DNA of 64,000 nucleotides from Sphingobacterium paucimobilis HER1398 (GTDB lineage Bacteria; Bacteroidota; Bacteroidia; Sphingobacteriales; Sphingobacteriaceae). The stretch is from the NCBI RefSeq assembly GCF_000416985.1, contig NZ_ATDL01000015.1:868001-932000 (forward strand). Direction: 5' to 3'. Below, in pieces: positions 1-9,095 of the stretch (positions are counted from its first letter, which is position 1; each line of letters starts with the position of its first letter). The position numbers and the translations under genes are program-made. The notes beneath the pieces are model-generated. The model saw only the letters and a program-made list of their open reading frames with translations, did not search any database and was not told where the DNA came from.

Positions 1-741
1 TGCTCCTATGCGGGTGGCATGCAATACCTGAATCTGCTTTGCAACCTGCTCTCCCTTTGTAGACTCTCCTATTTTAGCCTCTAGACGAGAATGGAGCTGC
101 AGAAGCTCTTCACTATCTCTATTCGCTTTCACCAGTTCCTGTAGCGCTACCAGACTGAAATAGGAACCATTATTCTCGGAAACAAAACGAGCTAACTGGT
201 CTATACGCTGATAAGAGGCATCTATCCCTGCTTTACGGATACGGATAAGATCTTCTCCATTTCGCCCTTCACTCTTACTCACCTGCGAATAGGCCCGATT
301 GAGACTATCAATTTGCCGATCGAGATCGGCTGTACTCGCACGGTACTTCAGGTATTCTTGCTGAATAGTTGTCCCCTCTACGATAAAATCTTCCAAGGAC
401 ACCCCATTCGTGATGCGTGTTGTTCCTCCGTCCACATAAAACGCAGTTCGTTTTGCTTCTTGCATACGTGGGGCATAGAACTGATCCTTCCGAACCAAAT
501 AAAGTGTGACCAATGTAGGTTCGTCCACACTTCCTTTAAAACTAAATTTTCTATGCTTAACTAAGGTCGAATCGAGCTGCTCCTGCCCTCCCTGCTTATA
601 TACTTTATAAACCTTCTCATACGCCGCACCTTTCTTCAGTTGTCCCTTTATCGTGTACCCCGACTGCGCCATAACCGCAGACAGTCCAAGAAAAAAAGAA
701 CAGCCCAATCCCACAGCTTTCTTTACATTATTCTTTTTCAT
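1..741 (-). CDS. DUF4369-type thioredoxin-like protein, N-terminal part (runs off the window)
   Basis: Only the first 247 codons are present and the frame is open to the window edge. The protein begins MKKNNVKKAVGLGCSFFLGL and has a Sec signal ending near AVMAQSG. It continues with YTIKGQLKKG and a beta-rich stretch like the DUF4369 domain found in front of AhpC/TSA or TlpA-like thioredoxin domains in Bacteroidota. After that comes a charged, helical linker (residues about 125-240). The thioredoxin domain with its CxxC would lie beyond the edge and is inferred. The gene starts 4 bases after the stop of the upstream lipoprotein gene, so it is probably the last or next-to-last gene of the sigma/FecR/SusCD operon. 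Such proteins are envelope disulfide reductases in many uptake loci. The exact role is unknown. Confidence 0.7.
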   Translation of the reverse strand, partial: MKKNNVKKAVGLGCSFFLGLSAVMAQSGYTIKGQLKKGAAYEKVYKVYKQGGQEQLDSTLVKHRKFSFKGSVDEPTLVTLYLVRKDQFYAPRMQEAKRTAFYVDGGTTRITNGVSLEDFIVEGTTIQQEYLKYRASTADLDRQIDSLNRAYSQVSKSEGRNGEDLIRIRKAGIDASYQRIDQLARFVSENNGSYFSLVALQELVKANRDSEELLQLHSRLEAKIGESTKGEQVAKQIQVLHATRIGA

Positions 742-745
742 CGAT

Positions 746-2101
746 TTATTTTTTACCTGTTACTGCCCACTTCGACTTATAATACCAACGTGACGGGCAT
801 TTTTCCAACACTTCTCTTATTCTGGCAGCCTGATCCAGCGTTATCGAATTTTTACGGCTCGACCCAGCCATAACATTAAATGTGGTAAACATGCGCTCTT
901 CAAAATATTCTCTCTTGTAAAGGCCAAACTCCATACCTATATATACATCCGTATCCGGGCAATAATCGGTATCTCCGTCAAAAAGCTCATATTCATTCTT
1001 TCCTGTGCTCGAATTATATTTAAGTTTGGCTTCCATTTGAAACAGCCCTAAATGATAGCCCATCACTGTGGACAAATCAAATGAATTGTTTGCATTGTTG
1101 CTGTCCCATTGCGAGGGGTTAAAAAACTCACTCACACTGAATATGATACTCACATCCGTTACATCCTTTATTTCTTTCTCGTCCCATGCTGGCACCTCTC
1201 TCGCAGGTATTCCAGGTATAGCTTTCTGCCCTTTCAATATCATGGTAGGCATAGGCGCTATGTAAGAAGAGCTACCTGACTGAGACCAGTTATCGGCAAA
1301 CTTACATAGATAGATGTTTAGATATTGTGTTGGGTTCCAAAGCTCTTTACCAATCGCGGTCTTATATCCTGCTAAGTTCATATTTTCTGCCACATTGACC
1401 CGGCGTAATCCACGCTCCTGTAAGAGATTCCCTTTAGGGTCATATTTGGCCAATACAAACTTGATTTTCGCGTTGCCACCGTTAGGATCCTTAGATGCCA
1501 TCTTATTATATACCCGGTTGATGTAATCCACTTTCTCTTGTAATATAGCCGAGGATGCCTCATAGGTAGGACGTACAGTAGCTGGAGGGATCATCAGATG
1601 GAACATCAATGGAATCTCCAGTTCCTCCCAAGCTGCAGAGATTTCGTCTTTACGTATTGTTATGGTCAGTTTATCTGAAGTTATCGCCCCACCTTTTGCA
1701 TAAAACTGTTGTGTCACCGCCTCCCCTGCTTCTGGTTTATACCGATTGTTCGCTAACAATCTACCGTCTGCAAAATATACTTTCACAAAATCAGGTGATA
1801 TCCGATCCTTGGGTATCAAAAAAGTATCCAACACACTTTCTTCTGAATACACTATTTCTTTTCCAATCGTCTCCTTTTTTAACTTCAAAACCTCCTTAAT
1901 ACCATAAGCCAAATAGCGAAACTCCATTTCAGCCGTACCATCAGCAAGGACAGTCTTATGGTCGGACACCAATTCTATAATTTTTATTTCCTCATCCTGT
2001 ATAGGATTCTCAAATGTTGCAAATTCATCAGGCTTACACGATTGCGCAAACAAAGAGACCAGCCCTATTAAGTACACTATATTTTTAAAACTCTGTTTCA
2101 T
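746..2101 (-). CDS. Pappalysin-like (M43-type) lipoprotein with degenerate zinc site
   Basis: The start at 2101 is chosen because it gives a clean lipoprotein signal, MKQSFKNIVYLIGL...FAQSC, followed by the acidic KPDEF; the longer frame to 2122 only adds residues overlapping susD. The middle (KIKFVLAKYDPKGN, RGLRRVNV, YLNIYLCKFA) and the end (SITLDQAARIREVLE) resemble the Bacteroidota zinc-dependent metalloproteinase lipoproteins related to pappalysin. The expected HExxHxxGxxH motif is recognisable in register but reads L-S-T-V-M-G-Y-H-L-G-L-F-Q. The Gly and Leu-Gly-Leu framework is kept, while the three His ligands and the catalytic Glu are replaced by Thr, Tyr, Gln and Val. It is therefore probably a surface binding protein and not an active protease. 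It lies 14 bases after susD in the same operon. Confidence 0.7.
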   Translation of the reverse strand: MKQSFKNIVYLIGLVSLFAQSCKPDEFATFENPIQDEEIKIIELVSDHKTVLADGTAEMEFRYLAYGIKEVLKLKKETIGKEIVYSEESVLDTFLIPKDRISPDFVKVYFADGRLLANNRYKPEAGEAVTQQFYAKGGAITSDKLTITIRKDEISAAWEELEIPLMFHLMIPPATVRPTYEASSAILQEKVDYINRVYNKMASKDPNGGNAKIKFVLAKYDPKGNLLQERGLRRVNVAENMNLAGYKTAIGKELWNPTQYLNIYLCKFADNWSQSGSSSYIAPMPTMILKGQKAIPGIPAREVPAWDEKEIKDVTDVSIIFSVSEFFNPSQWDSNNANNSFDLSTVMGYHLGLFQMEAKLKYNSSTGKNEYELFDGDTDYCPDTDVYIGMEFGLYKREYFEERMFTTFNVMAGSSRKNSITLDQAARIREVLEKCPSRWYYKSKWAVTGKK

Positions 2102-2115
2102 GATATCTAAATGTA

Positions 2116-3549
2116 TTACCACCCTGGATTTTGTTCGATATTATTATAATTCAATTCTGAGGCCTCTGGTATTGGCATCGTATAGCGATAATCATTTGCA
2201 TCCAACATATACGTCTCCCTACCAATTCCCCTATCCCCTGCTGCGTCTCTCTGTACCTGCATCCTATTCCTTTTCATATCGATCCACCGCATATCCATCT
2301 CAGCGACCAACTCTTTACGGCGTTCTTTGCGTAAAATATCCAAAAAATCCTGATCATTGATTGCTACATCAACAGCTGATCTATTTTTGATAAAAGCAAC
2401 TAACCTTTGCTTGGCTTCCGCTTTCTTTCCATTCATCCACTCCGCCTCGATGTGCATCAAGTGTACATCAGCAACCCGAAACAGCACTTGATAATCCTCT
2501 ACAGAAAATATTTTAAATTCATACTTATTAAAGTTGTTTTTAACATCGAAAAAAGCTTCTTTACGGATATCACTTGGAGTATATAAACTCAACAATTCAG
2601 GACTCGGCATCATTCGTGTAGATCCTACTCCCCAGAGAGACGACGTATTGCTTCTTGGAGTAATCGACCAGCCAATAGTCAAAAAGTTAAATGGGTTTTC
2701 CTTAAAATAACCAACATTTGCGGGCTTCAACGAAGCACTGATCTCTGTTGCAGATGTTTCCAAAGGATATTTCGATGTGATTTCATTACTATACTTTTCT
2801 ACTTCTTGCCAATCCAAATCTTCTTTAGCAACGGTCGCAGACTTGTACATATGCACCTGTGCCAAGATATGGTGTATGATATTCGGATTATGGAAGACGT
2901 TCCAATTCGATTTGTAGCCCGCTAAAGTCAGTGCTTTATGCAGATCTTTAATAATGATTTGATATACTTCTTTTTGTGTACGTCTCGGTATATCTCGAAA
3001 TTCATTCAGATCAAGATTTAAAGGAATACCCAGATTTTCCTGATCTAATGGTGCAAAATACTGTTGCAACTTAAAGGAAAAATAAGCTCTTAAGACCAAG
3101 GCCTCTCCGATTACCATAGCATACTCTGCCTCATCTTTAAAACGCTCTGCTTCTGTTATCACCGATGTCAGATAACCGATATGTAAATACAGCTGGTACC
3201 ATGCCCTATTTGCGGTACTAAATCCCTTCCAATCTTTATTCTCAAAATACTCAGGTTCATACTTCTTCGAATAGCTATTGCTCAATACCGTCATCATATC
3301 TGCATCATCCGAATAAAATAAGAAACCTGCCATTAAATCTCGATTATAAGGCCAAGCAATCTTTCTTCCATTGTAACTGACCTGAAAGCTTTCTTTCACG
3401 ATCATCGAACTCAGGTAGGACGACATCATCAACTTCACCTCAGGCATACCATTGACGACAAGGGTATCCTTCGGTTTCAATTCCAAATATTTGTCACAGG
3501 AAGTAAAAAGCGTCAACAGCGCTACCACGAGTATATGTATATTCTTCAT
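2116..3549 (-). CDS. RagB/SusD-family nutrient-binding lipoprotein
   Basis: The protein starts MKNIHILVVALLTLFTSCDKYLELKPKD, a lipoprotein signal with Cys followed by the LELKPKDTL stretch typical of SusD N-termini. TPR-like helices follow (for example AYFSFKLQQYFAP and LGIPLNLD), and the end RKELVAEMDMRWIDMKR...YRYTMPIPEASELNYNNIEQNPGW is the classic SusD C-terminus. The ATG at 3549 is preferred over an in-frame TTG at 3558. SusD proteins sit on the cell surface and form the lid of the SusC barrel. The gene lies 13 bases after the SusC stop. The ligand cannot be read from the sequence. The pairing with an STN-type SusC and a FecR/sigma pair suggests substrate-induced expression. Confidence 0.93.
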   Translation of the reverse strand: MKNIHILVVALLTLFTSCDKYLELKPKDTLVVNGMPEVKLMMSSYLSSMIVKESFQVSYNGRKIAWPYNRDLMAGFLFYSDDADMMTVLSNSYSKKYEPEYFENKDWKGFSTANRAWYQLYLHIGYLTSVITEAERFKDEAEYAMVIGEALVLRAYFSFKLQQYFAPLDQENLGIPLNLDLNEFRDIPRRTQKEVYQIIIKDLHKALTLAGYKSNWNVFHNPNIIHHILAQVHMYKSATVAKEDLDWQEVEKYSNEITSKYPLETSATEISASLKPANVGYFKENPFNFLTIGWSITPRSNTSSLWGVGSTRMMPSPELLSLYTPSDIRKEAFFDVKNNFNKYEFKIFSVEDYQVLFRVADVHLMHIEAEWMNGKKAEAKQRLVAFIKNRSAVDVAINDQDFLDILRKERRKELVAEMDMRWIDMKRNRMQVQRDAAGDRGIGRETYMLDANDYRYTMPIPEASELNYNNIEQNPGW

Positions 3550-3562
3550 TGTTCTCAACTAT

Positions 3563-6500
3563 TTAAAAACCAACATTTATATTAAGGTTAAATTGCTTGG
3601 CACTTGGATAACCAAATGCACCCATCGTCTCCGGATCAATACCACGGTACTTCGTTGCCGTGAATATGTTTTGAATATTCCCCACAAACTTAAGACTACG
3701 CATCCCTATACGGGCAGCCAACTTGGGGTCTACAGCGTAACTCAAGGAAATATTATTCATCTTCAAATAAGCACCCTTTTCCAATTTAGAAGAAAACAGA
3801 TAACTGCTAACGGCCGACTTTGACCTTAGGTTGTACGAAGGCACGTGAGTCATATCCCCCACCTGTCTCCAACGGAATTGCTCATCAGCTGGTAAGTTAT
3901 ACCGTGCCGCACCAAATGGTGTCCCCATGTTAGATGCAAAGGAACGTATAAGATGTCCACTCATAAAAGTGAAGTGCGTAGACAAACTCAATCGACCATA
4001 GGAAAAGGAAGTCCCAAATCCTCCACTGGTCGGAGGATACGACAGCCCCAGATACTGAAGCGCACTATTCGTAAACTCGGTGTCCATATCAATGTAATAA
4101 TTACCTTTCCCGTCAGGATGTCCTATTGGATTTCCAGCGGCATCATTCGCATCAATATACCCCAATGCATTGCCTGTCGCCGGATCTACACCAGCAAACT
4201 GATAACCATACCAAGAACTTGCACTATATCCCTGTAAGAATGTTTTTTGTACTTCATTATTTGGCATAATAGGCAAGTCTTTTAGAGACTTGTAGTACGT
4301 ATCGATAATCTTGTTCTTATTGATGGCCAGATTAAAATTCGTTGACCATCTAAATTTGCCTCGCTCGATATTTACGCTATTTACAGAAAACTCCCAACCA
4401 CTGTTCCTTAAACTAGCGACATTAGCACGTACATAATCCCTACCTGTAGAGATAGCCACTTGCATATTATCCAAAAGATCCGAGGTGACATTATTGTAAT
4501 AGTTGATCTCTCCATTGATACGGTGGTCAAACAATGCAAATTCCATTCCCAGACTTCGATCCTGCTTCCGTTGCCACTTTATCGCAGGATTAGCGGGAGT
4601 GATAGAATTAGGCACCTTCTCCCCTTCGTAACGATACGATGTACTATTATTCTTTAAGACAATAAATGGATAGGCATTGCGGTCTATACTTCCTGTAAAA
4701 CCATAAGAACCTCTAAAAGAAAGCGAACTGATGAAACCGAACCGTTTCATAAAGTCTTCTCGAGACATATTATACCTAAAACTGGCATTCCATAAGGGCG
4801 TAAACCTATTGTTTGTTCCGATGATATCGACACCATCCATTCTGTAACTACCGCTCAGCACATATTTTCTATCATAGGTATAAGTAGCCGTTCCATAAAA
4901 TGAAGCCGATCTTTTCTGCTGTTCATTACGTCCGAATAAAGATATAAGACGTAATTTATCCACACCTACGCCTTGGAGATCTGGGAAGCCCACCAAACCA
5001 TACTGTTCGTCAAACTCAGGTGAGTAGTAATGAAATGAATTACTGCGATCGTCCGAAATCTCTTGCCCCAATGCCGCCGTTACAAAGTGCTTTTGATTCC
5101 AGGTCTTTGCAAAATCAAATTGATTACGCCAGGTATATGCCAGTGATCGCGCCGAGTTCTCCCGCAGTGATCCGTTATTCAGATAATCCATAATCTCCTT
5201 CTCCTGGTACAGCGAGTTGAGCCATGCCTCTGCTTTAGAGGTATAAGATCCTGCAGCATATATGCGATCTCCTACATTATTATTCACCGCATAGGTCCCC
5301 TGTGTGTAGAAGGTTAGGTAATCTAGCATGCGGTATTCCAGTTTGACATTGGCCTGCGTGCTGTTGTACTTGCTATGTGAAGTATTATTCCGCATGTCTT
5401 CCAGCATATTGAAATCATAGCGATACCCCTCCTTGATAACACTTAGATCAGGAAAATACGAATAGTCATAGGCATAACTGCCATCGGCGTTATAAGGACG
5501 CTCATAAGGATTGGCAAATGTGGCATACTTTAGAGGGTCCACGATAGAAGCTGTACTGCGGTCATTCTTATTCGCGTTTATCAAATCAAAAAAGACACGT
5601 AATTTACTGTTAAAGTCATGTGTTATTTTGATTGAGGCTCCGTAACGTTTGTAAACATTATTCTCTAAGACCCCCTGTTGTGTCAGATAATTCAGCGAGG
5701 TATAGAACTGTGTCTTTTCGGTTCCAGACGAAAGACTCACACTATTGTTTTGTGTAAATCCGGTTCTAAATACCTCATCATACCAATTAGTATTGATCTG
5801 ACGCAACTCTTCAATACGCGCCATACCTTCTTCGGACGTCATTTTCCCCCGTTCTATAGCGTCTAGATAACGGAATACCCTTCCATCATTCTTGAGATGA
5901 GGAAAGTCATTATAGAGTCCGATCTCAAAATCTACTTTTTGCGCCCCAGTCATCATATGCAATTTACTCTTCGGTGCTTCGTCGATACTGATAGATGAAC
6001 TCACATTCAGATAACTGCTGCCCGATCTTCCCCTTTTTGTTTTAACGACAATCACCCCATTGGCAGCCCTCGAACCATATATCGCTGTCGCAGCAGCATC
6101 TTTTAAGATCGTAATACTTTCGATATCATCGATAGGAATATTACCAATACCTGAAGTAGCGATAGAATTCTGTAAATCGGCTCCTCCCAATCCTAAATTG
6201 GGCATATCCCCCTGCATCGGCATACCATCCACAATCCAAATAGGATTCATATCACCTGTTAGCGAGTTCAATCCACGGATGCGCAATTGTGCTGCTGCCC
6301 CCGGCTTACCGGAGATGTTCATCGCAGAAAGCCCTGCAACGGTACCTTTCAGGGCCTGATCCATCGATGTAAAACCTTTTTCCGCAAAATCCTTCTCCGT
6401 TAGCGTCACAGCTGCCCCTGACATATTCTCTCTTTTTACCGACTGATATCCCGTCATCACGACCTCGTCGATATATTGATTTGTCCCTTCCATATCGATC

Positions 6501-7033
6501 GACATATCCAATGGGTTTCCCGTGTAACTAATCGATTTCACATAGGGCTTCATTGCAATATGTTTCGCTAGTAAATCGTACGTACCATGTTTCAGACTTT
6601 TAAATTGAAAACGCCCCCTTTCATCGCTGGTTACTGTTTCTTTTCCTATCGTAACGGACGCTTTATCCAAAGGCAAACCAGAGTCCCTATCTCTTATTAT
6701 TCCCACAAGTGCGTACCGCTCTTGCTTTGGTTCTGTTTTTACAACATCATGGGGATGGATAACGATCGTATTATTATTAATGCTGTATCCTAGATTAGCG
6801 GAAGCCCCCAATTGTTTCAAAAAGACAGCAAGATCTCCACTTGCATTTTTGAACTGCAGTAGCTGATTTTCATTCATCTGCTCAGACTGCCAGAGCACAT
6901 TCATTCCTGTCTGTTTCTTAATATCCTTAAAAAACTGACTGACGGTGATTTCGCTTTTTGACAGCTTGACTTGCTGTGCATGGGCCACAGAGCAAGCTAG
7001 CCCAACCGACAAGGCGAGGTAAAGTCTCTTCAT
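3563..7033 (-). CDS. SusC/RagA TonB-dependent outer-membrane transporter with N-terminal STN signalling domain
   Basis: This 1156-residue protein has a signal peptide ending at AHAQQ. It is followed by an STN domain (about 25-95, including VSQFFKDIKKQTGMNVLW and NNNTIVIHP), a carboxypeptidase-like Ig domain (about 108-180), a plug (DEVVMTGYQSVKRENMSGA ... AATAIYGSRAANGVIVV, about 190-330) and a TonB-dependent barrel ending FNLNINVGF. The STN domain is the part that contacts a FecR-type anti-sigma factor, and a fecR and a sigma gene lie directly upstream in the same orientation. The architecture therefore predicts FecA-like transmembrane signalling: ligand loading at the cell surface activates the ECF sigma factor. 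It moves the substrate across the outer membrane using TonB energy. The substrate is unknown. Confidence 0.95.
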   Translation of the reverse strand: MKRLYLALSVGLACSVAHAQQVKLSKSEITVSQFFKDIKKQTGMNVLWQSEQMNENQLLQFKNASGDLAVFLKQLGASANLGYSINNNTIVIHPHDVVKTEPKQERYALVGIIRDRDSGLPLDKASVTIGKETVTSDERGRFQFKSLKHGTYDLLAKHIAMKPYVKSISYTGNPLDMSIDMEGTNQYIDEVVMTGYQSVKRENMSGAAVTLTEKDFAEKGFTSMDQALKGTVAGLSAMNISGKPGAAAQLRIRGLNSLTGDMNPIWIVDGMPMQGDMPNLGLGGADLQNSIATSGIGNIPIDDIESITILKDAAATAIYGSRAANGVIVVKTKRGRSGSSYLNVSSSISIDEAPKSKLHMMTGAQKVDFEIGLYNDFPHLKNDGRVFRYLDAIERGKMTSEEGMARIEELRQINTNWYDEVFRTGFTQNNSVSLSSGTEKTQFYTSLNYLTQQGVLENNVYKRYGASIKITHDFNSKLRVFFDLINANKNDRSTASIVDPLKYATFANPYERPYNADGSYAYDYSYFPDLSVIKEGYRYDFNMLEDMRNNTSHSKYNSTQANVKLEYRMLDYLTFYTQGTYAVNNNVGDRIYAAGSYTSKAEAWLNSLYQEKEIMDYLNNGSLRENSARSLAYTWRNQFDFAKTWNQKHFVTAALGQEISDDRSNSFHYYSPEFDEQYGLVGFPDLQGVGVDKLRLISLFGRNEQQKRSASFYGTATYTYDRKYVLSGSYRMDGVDIIGTNNRFTPLWNASFRYNMSREDFMKRFGFISSLSFRGSYGFTGSIDRNAYPFIVLKNNSTSYRYEGEKVPNSITPANPAIKWQRKQDRSLGMEFALFDHRINGEINYYNNVTSDLLDNMQVAISTGRDYVRANVASLRNSGWEFSVNSVNIERGKFRWSTNFNLAINKNKIIDTYYKSLKDLPIMPNNEVQKTFLQGYSASSWYGYQFAGVDPATGNALGYIDANDAAGNPIGHPDGKGNYYIDMDTEFTNSALQYLGLSYPPTSGGFGTSFSYGRLSLSTHFTFMSGHLIRSFASNMGTPFGAARYNLPADEQFRWRQVGDMTHVPSYNLRSKSAVSSYLFSSKLEKGAYLKMNNISLSYAVDPKLAARIGMRSLKFVGNIQNIFTATKYRGIDPETMGAFGYPSAKQFNLNINVGF

Positions 7034-7093
7034 AAAAAGTTAAAATTTAGTGATTGATAATTGTATAGTTATTATTGTGATTATGTGCTTATA

Positions 7094-8290
7094 TTACTCC
7101 TTCTTCTTGACCAAAAGGTGTGAACCTTTGATCTCAAACCGGACAGCCCTCGTCATTTCGAGTACATCCAAGAGATCCTTGAGCTTTGCAAATTTATCCA
7201 CCGAACCGTTCAAATGGATACGTTTCGTATCTAATCCTGGAGCCACCTCTATCTCCACATCATACCAGCGGGATATCCGTCTTAGTATCGTCTCTAGGTT
7301 TTCATTGGCAAAGACAAACGAACCATCCATCCAAGCCTTTATTTCGGAAGCATCCACTTCCTTAACCTTTATCCTCCCATCAAGCCCAACAGTACTCTGT
7401 TGGTTTGGTTTCAATAGCTGTTTAATCCCCGTGAGTGTTGCCGTAACTTCGACTTTTCCTTCTATTAGCGTCGATAGTACATCCACGTCTTCTTTATATG
7501 CAGAGACATTAAATTGCGTACCCAATACCTGTATTTGCTGTGATTTGGACTTTACTATAAAAGGCTCATATTTTGTTCCTTGAGTAGCTGCCAACTGTCG
7601 GGGCTGTACTTCAAAATAAGCTTCACCATCCAGTTCAACCTCTCGTTTGCCCCCTACAAATCGATCCGGAAAGCGCAGAGAAGAACCTGCGTTAAGCCAA
7701 ACCTTCGTCCCATCTTCTAACAGCAAGCCATATTTACTTCGCTTAGGGACAATCAGCGTATGATAGGTAGGAGGCTGATCCGCCAAAGATTTTCCATCAG
7801 CAGAAGAATAACTCAACCAGCCTTCTCCGGTATTTCTAATACCTTTCCCAATTTCCTGTCCCTCCTTTGCATTCATGCTGCCCTCCAGTACAACTTGTTC
7901 GCCGTTACCCAAAACCAAGACTGCTTTTTCCTCTCCCTCTTGAACAACAGTAATGTTTGCAACGTCCCGCACAGGATTAGTAATTGTATGGTCACGCTGC
8001 CATAGGTATAGACTACCCAAAACACAAACTAAAATAGCCGCAGCGGCTACTGCACTATAAAATCTTCGTATACCGAAGTAGCGTCGTTTGCGATTTTGCA
8101 ACAGCCCTTTCTCACTCAATCGCATACGGATCTCACGGAGATCATCAAGCACCTCCAATTCCGTCACAGCATGCTCTTGAGCAGCTCCCTGGATCAACCA
8201 TTCCTCGAGCAATAGCAATTCCTCTTTACTAATACTTCCGTCCTGGTGCTTCTGCAGTAATTTTTCTAGACTAATATTATCCGACTCCAT
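7094..8290 (-). CDS. FecR-family anti-sigma factor
   Basis: The protein has an N-terminal cytoplasmic helical part (EKLLQKHQDGSISKEELLLL), then a single membrane segment near residues 85-105 (FYSAVAAAAILVCVLGSLYLW). The periplasmic FecR domain follows (YGLLLEDGTKVWLNAGSSLRFP, ELDGEAYFEVQP, VLGTQFNVSAY, IEGKVEVTA), and the C-terminal DUF4974-like domain (LETILRRISRWYDVEIEV, HLNGSVDKFAKLKDLLDVLEM) is present. The ATG at 8290 is chosen over an in-frame TTG at 8302. It holds the ECF sigma factor inactive until the STN domain of the cognate SusC signals. It lies 76 bases after the sigma stop and 60 bases before the SusC start, in the usual sigma-FecR-SusC order. Confidence 0.95.
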   Translation of the reverse strand: MESDNISLEKLLQKHQDGSISKEELLLLEEWLIQGAAQEHAVTELEVLDDLREIRMRLSEKGLLQNRKRRYFGIRRFYSAVAAAAILVCVLGSLYLWQRDHTITNPVRDVANITVVQEGEEKAVLVLGNGEQVVLEGSMNAKEGQEIGKGIRNTGEGWLSYSSADGKSLADQPPTYHTLIVPKRSKYGLLLEDGTKVWLNAGSSLRFPDRFVGGKREVELDGEAYFEVQPRQLAATQGTKYEPFIVKSKSQQIQVLGTQFNVSAYKEDVDVLSTLIEGKVEVTATLTGIKQLLKPNQQSTVGLDGRIKVKEVDASEIKAWMDGSFVFANENLETILRRISRWYDVEIEVAPGLDTKRIHLNGSVDKFAKLKDLLDVLEMTRAVRFEIKGSHLLVKKKE

Positions 8291-8366
8291 ATTTTGGTTC
8301 AATCATACTAAGGACAGTTTACCCGAACCAAAGGGTTATTGAAATTTTGACTTTTTTTTATTTTTT

Positions 8367-8930
8367 CTAAAACAGGTAGACAAAAAGTACACCCAAGTTC
8401 CGTTTTAGAGTTTTTAATGCCTTATGCATATGATTTTTCACGGTCTCTTCCGAGATGCCCAATGTTTCCGCTATTTCCTTACGGGACAGGTTTTCCTTGC
8501 GGCTCAGTTCGAAGACCTCCCGCATTCTTGGATGAAGTCCATCTATTTCCCGTTCGATAATTTTCTGCATTTCCTTTTCACGCATGAGATAATCCGTTCC
8601 CTTAGGTTCGACAGCATCTAAAAACGATAAAAAAGAATCAATATATCTAGTCTTCACTTTTTCGCGACTGATCTGATTGAGCATCGCATGGCGGATAGCG
8701 GTAAATAAGTACGCGGTAAGATTACTGGATATTTCGAGTTCTTCCTTTTTTTCCCATAGCTTCAGAAAAAAATCATGCACCAAATCCTTTGCTCCATCCC
8801 TATTTTCCCATCTTTTGAGCACAAACAAATATAATGGACCACTATACCGCTCATAAATCTCGGTATAGGCTGATGTATCTCCTTTACGGAGACCGTTGAC
8901 CAACTCTAAATCCGAAAGTATCCTATCCAT
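8367..8930 (-). CDS. ECF-type RNA polymerase sigma factor (FecI-like, Bacteroidota type)
   Basis: The 187-residue protein has a sigma region 2 (YTEIYERYSGPLYLFVLKRW, DLVHDFFLKLWEKKEEL, about 20-75). Region 4 carries a helix-turn-helix (about 125-180: LHPRMREVFELSRKENLS, EIAETLGISEETVKNHMHKAL). There is no region 3, as in ECF sigmas. It is the first gene of the minus-strand uptake operon and is followed by its FecR-like anti-sigma factor. It presumably directs transcription of the SusC gene downstream. The gene itself has a housekeeping-type promoter about 55 bases upstream. Confidence 0.95.
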   Translation of the reverse strand: MDRILSDLELVNGLRKGDTSAYTEIYERYSGPLYLFVLKRWENRDGAKDLVHDFFLKLWEKKEELEISSNLTAYLFTAIRHAMLNQISREKVKTRYIDSFLSFLDAVEPKGTDYLMREKEMQKIIEREIDGLHPRMREVFELSRKENLSRKEIAETLGISEETVKNHMHKALKTLKRNLGVLFVYLF

Positions 8931-8983
8931 ACCAAATTGACATCTTACTATTTCGAAAGCTTCAAAAAATCAAAATGAAGCAA

Positions 8984-9014
8984 CAAAAGTATATATTTAT
9001 TCTTAAAATACAAT
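8984..9014 (-). promoter_or_regulatory. Bacteroidota-type promoter for the ECF sigma gene
   Basis: Read on the minus strand there is a -33 ATTG, exactly 19 bases of spacer, and a -7 TACTTTTG, which fits TAnnTTTG. The predicted transcript start lies about 45 bases before the ATG at 8930. The -33 differs from TTTG at one base. Confidence 0.55.
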
Positions 9015-9095
9015 TAAGGCCCCTCATTTCCAGAATAACGCATTATTGCCGGATTATTCTTATTTTTCCCCTTTCAATCCTTACCATTGCTCCAC

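Noticed and set aside
3549..3558. Upstream TTG starts for susD (3558), fecR (8302), the dehydrogenase (25891), araC (9087) and the symporter (31624)
   Set aside because: Each has an ATG within 6-12 bases downstream that begins the conserved part, so the ATG was taken.
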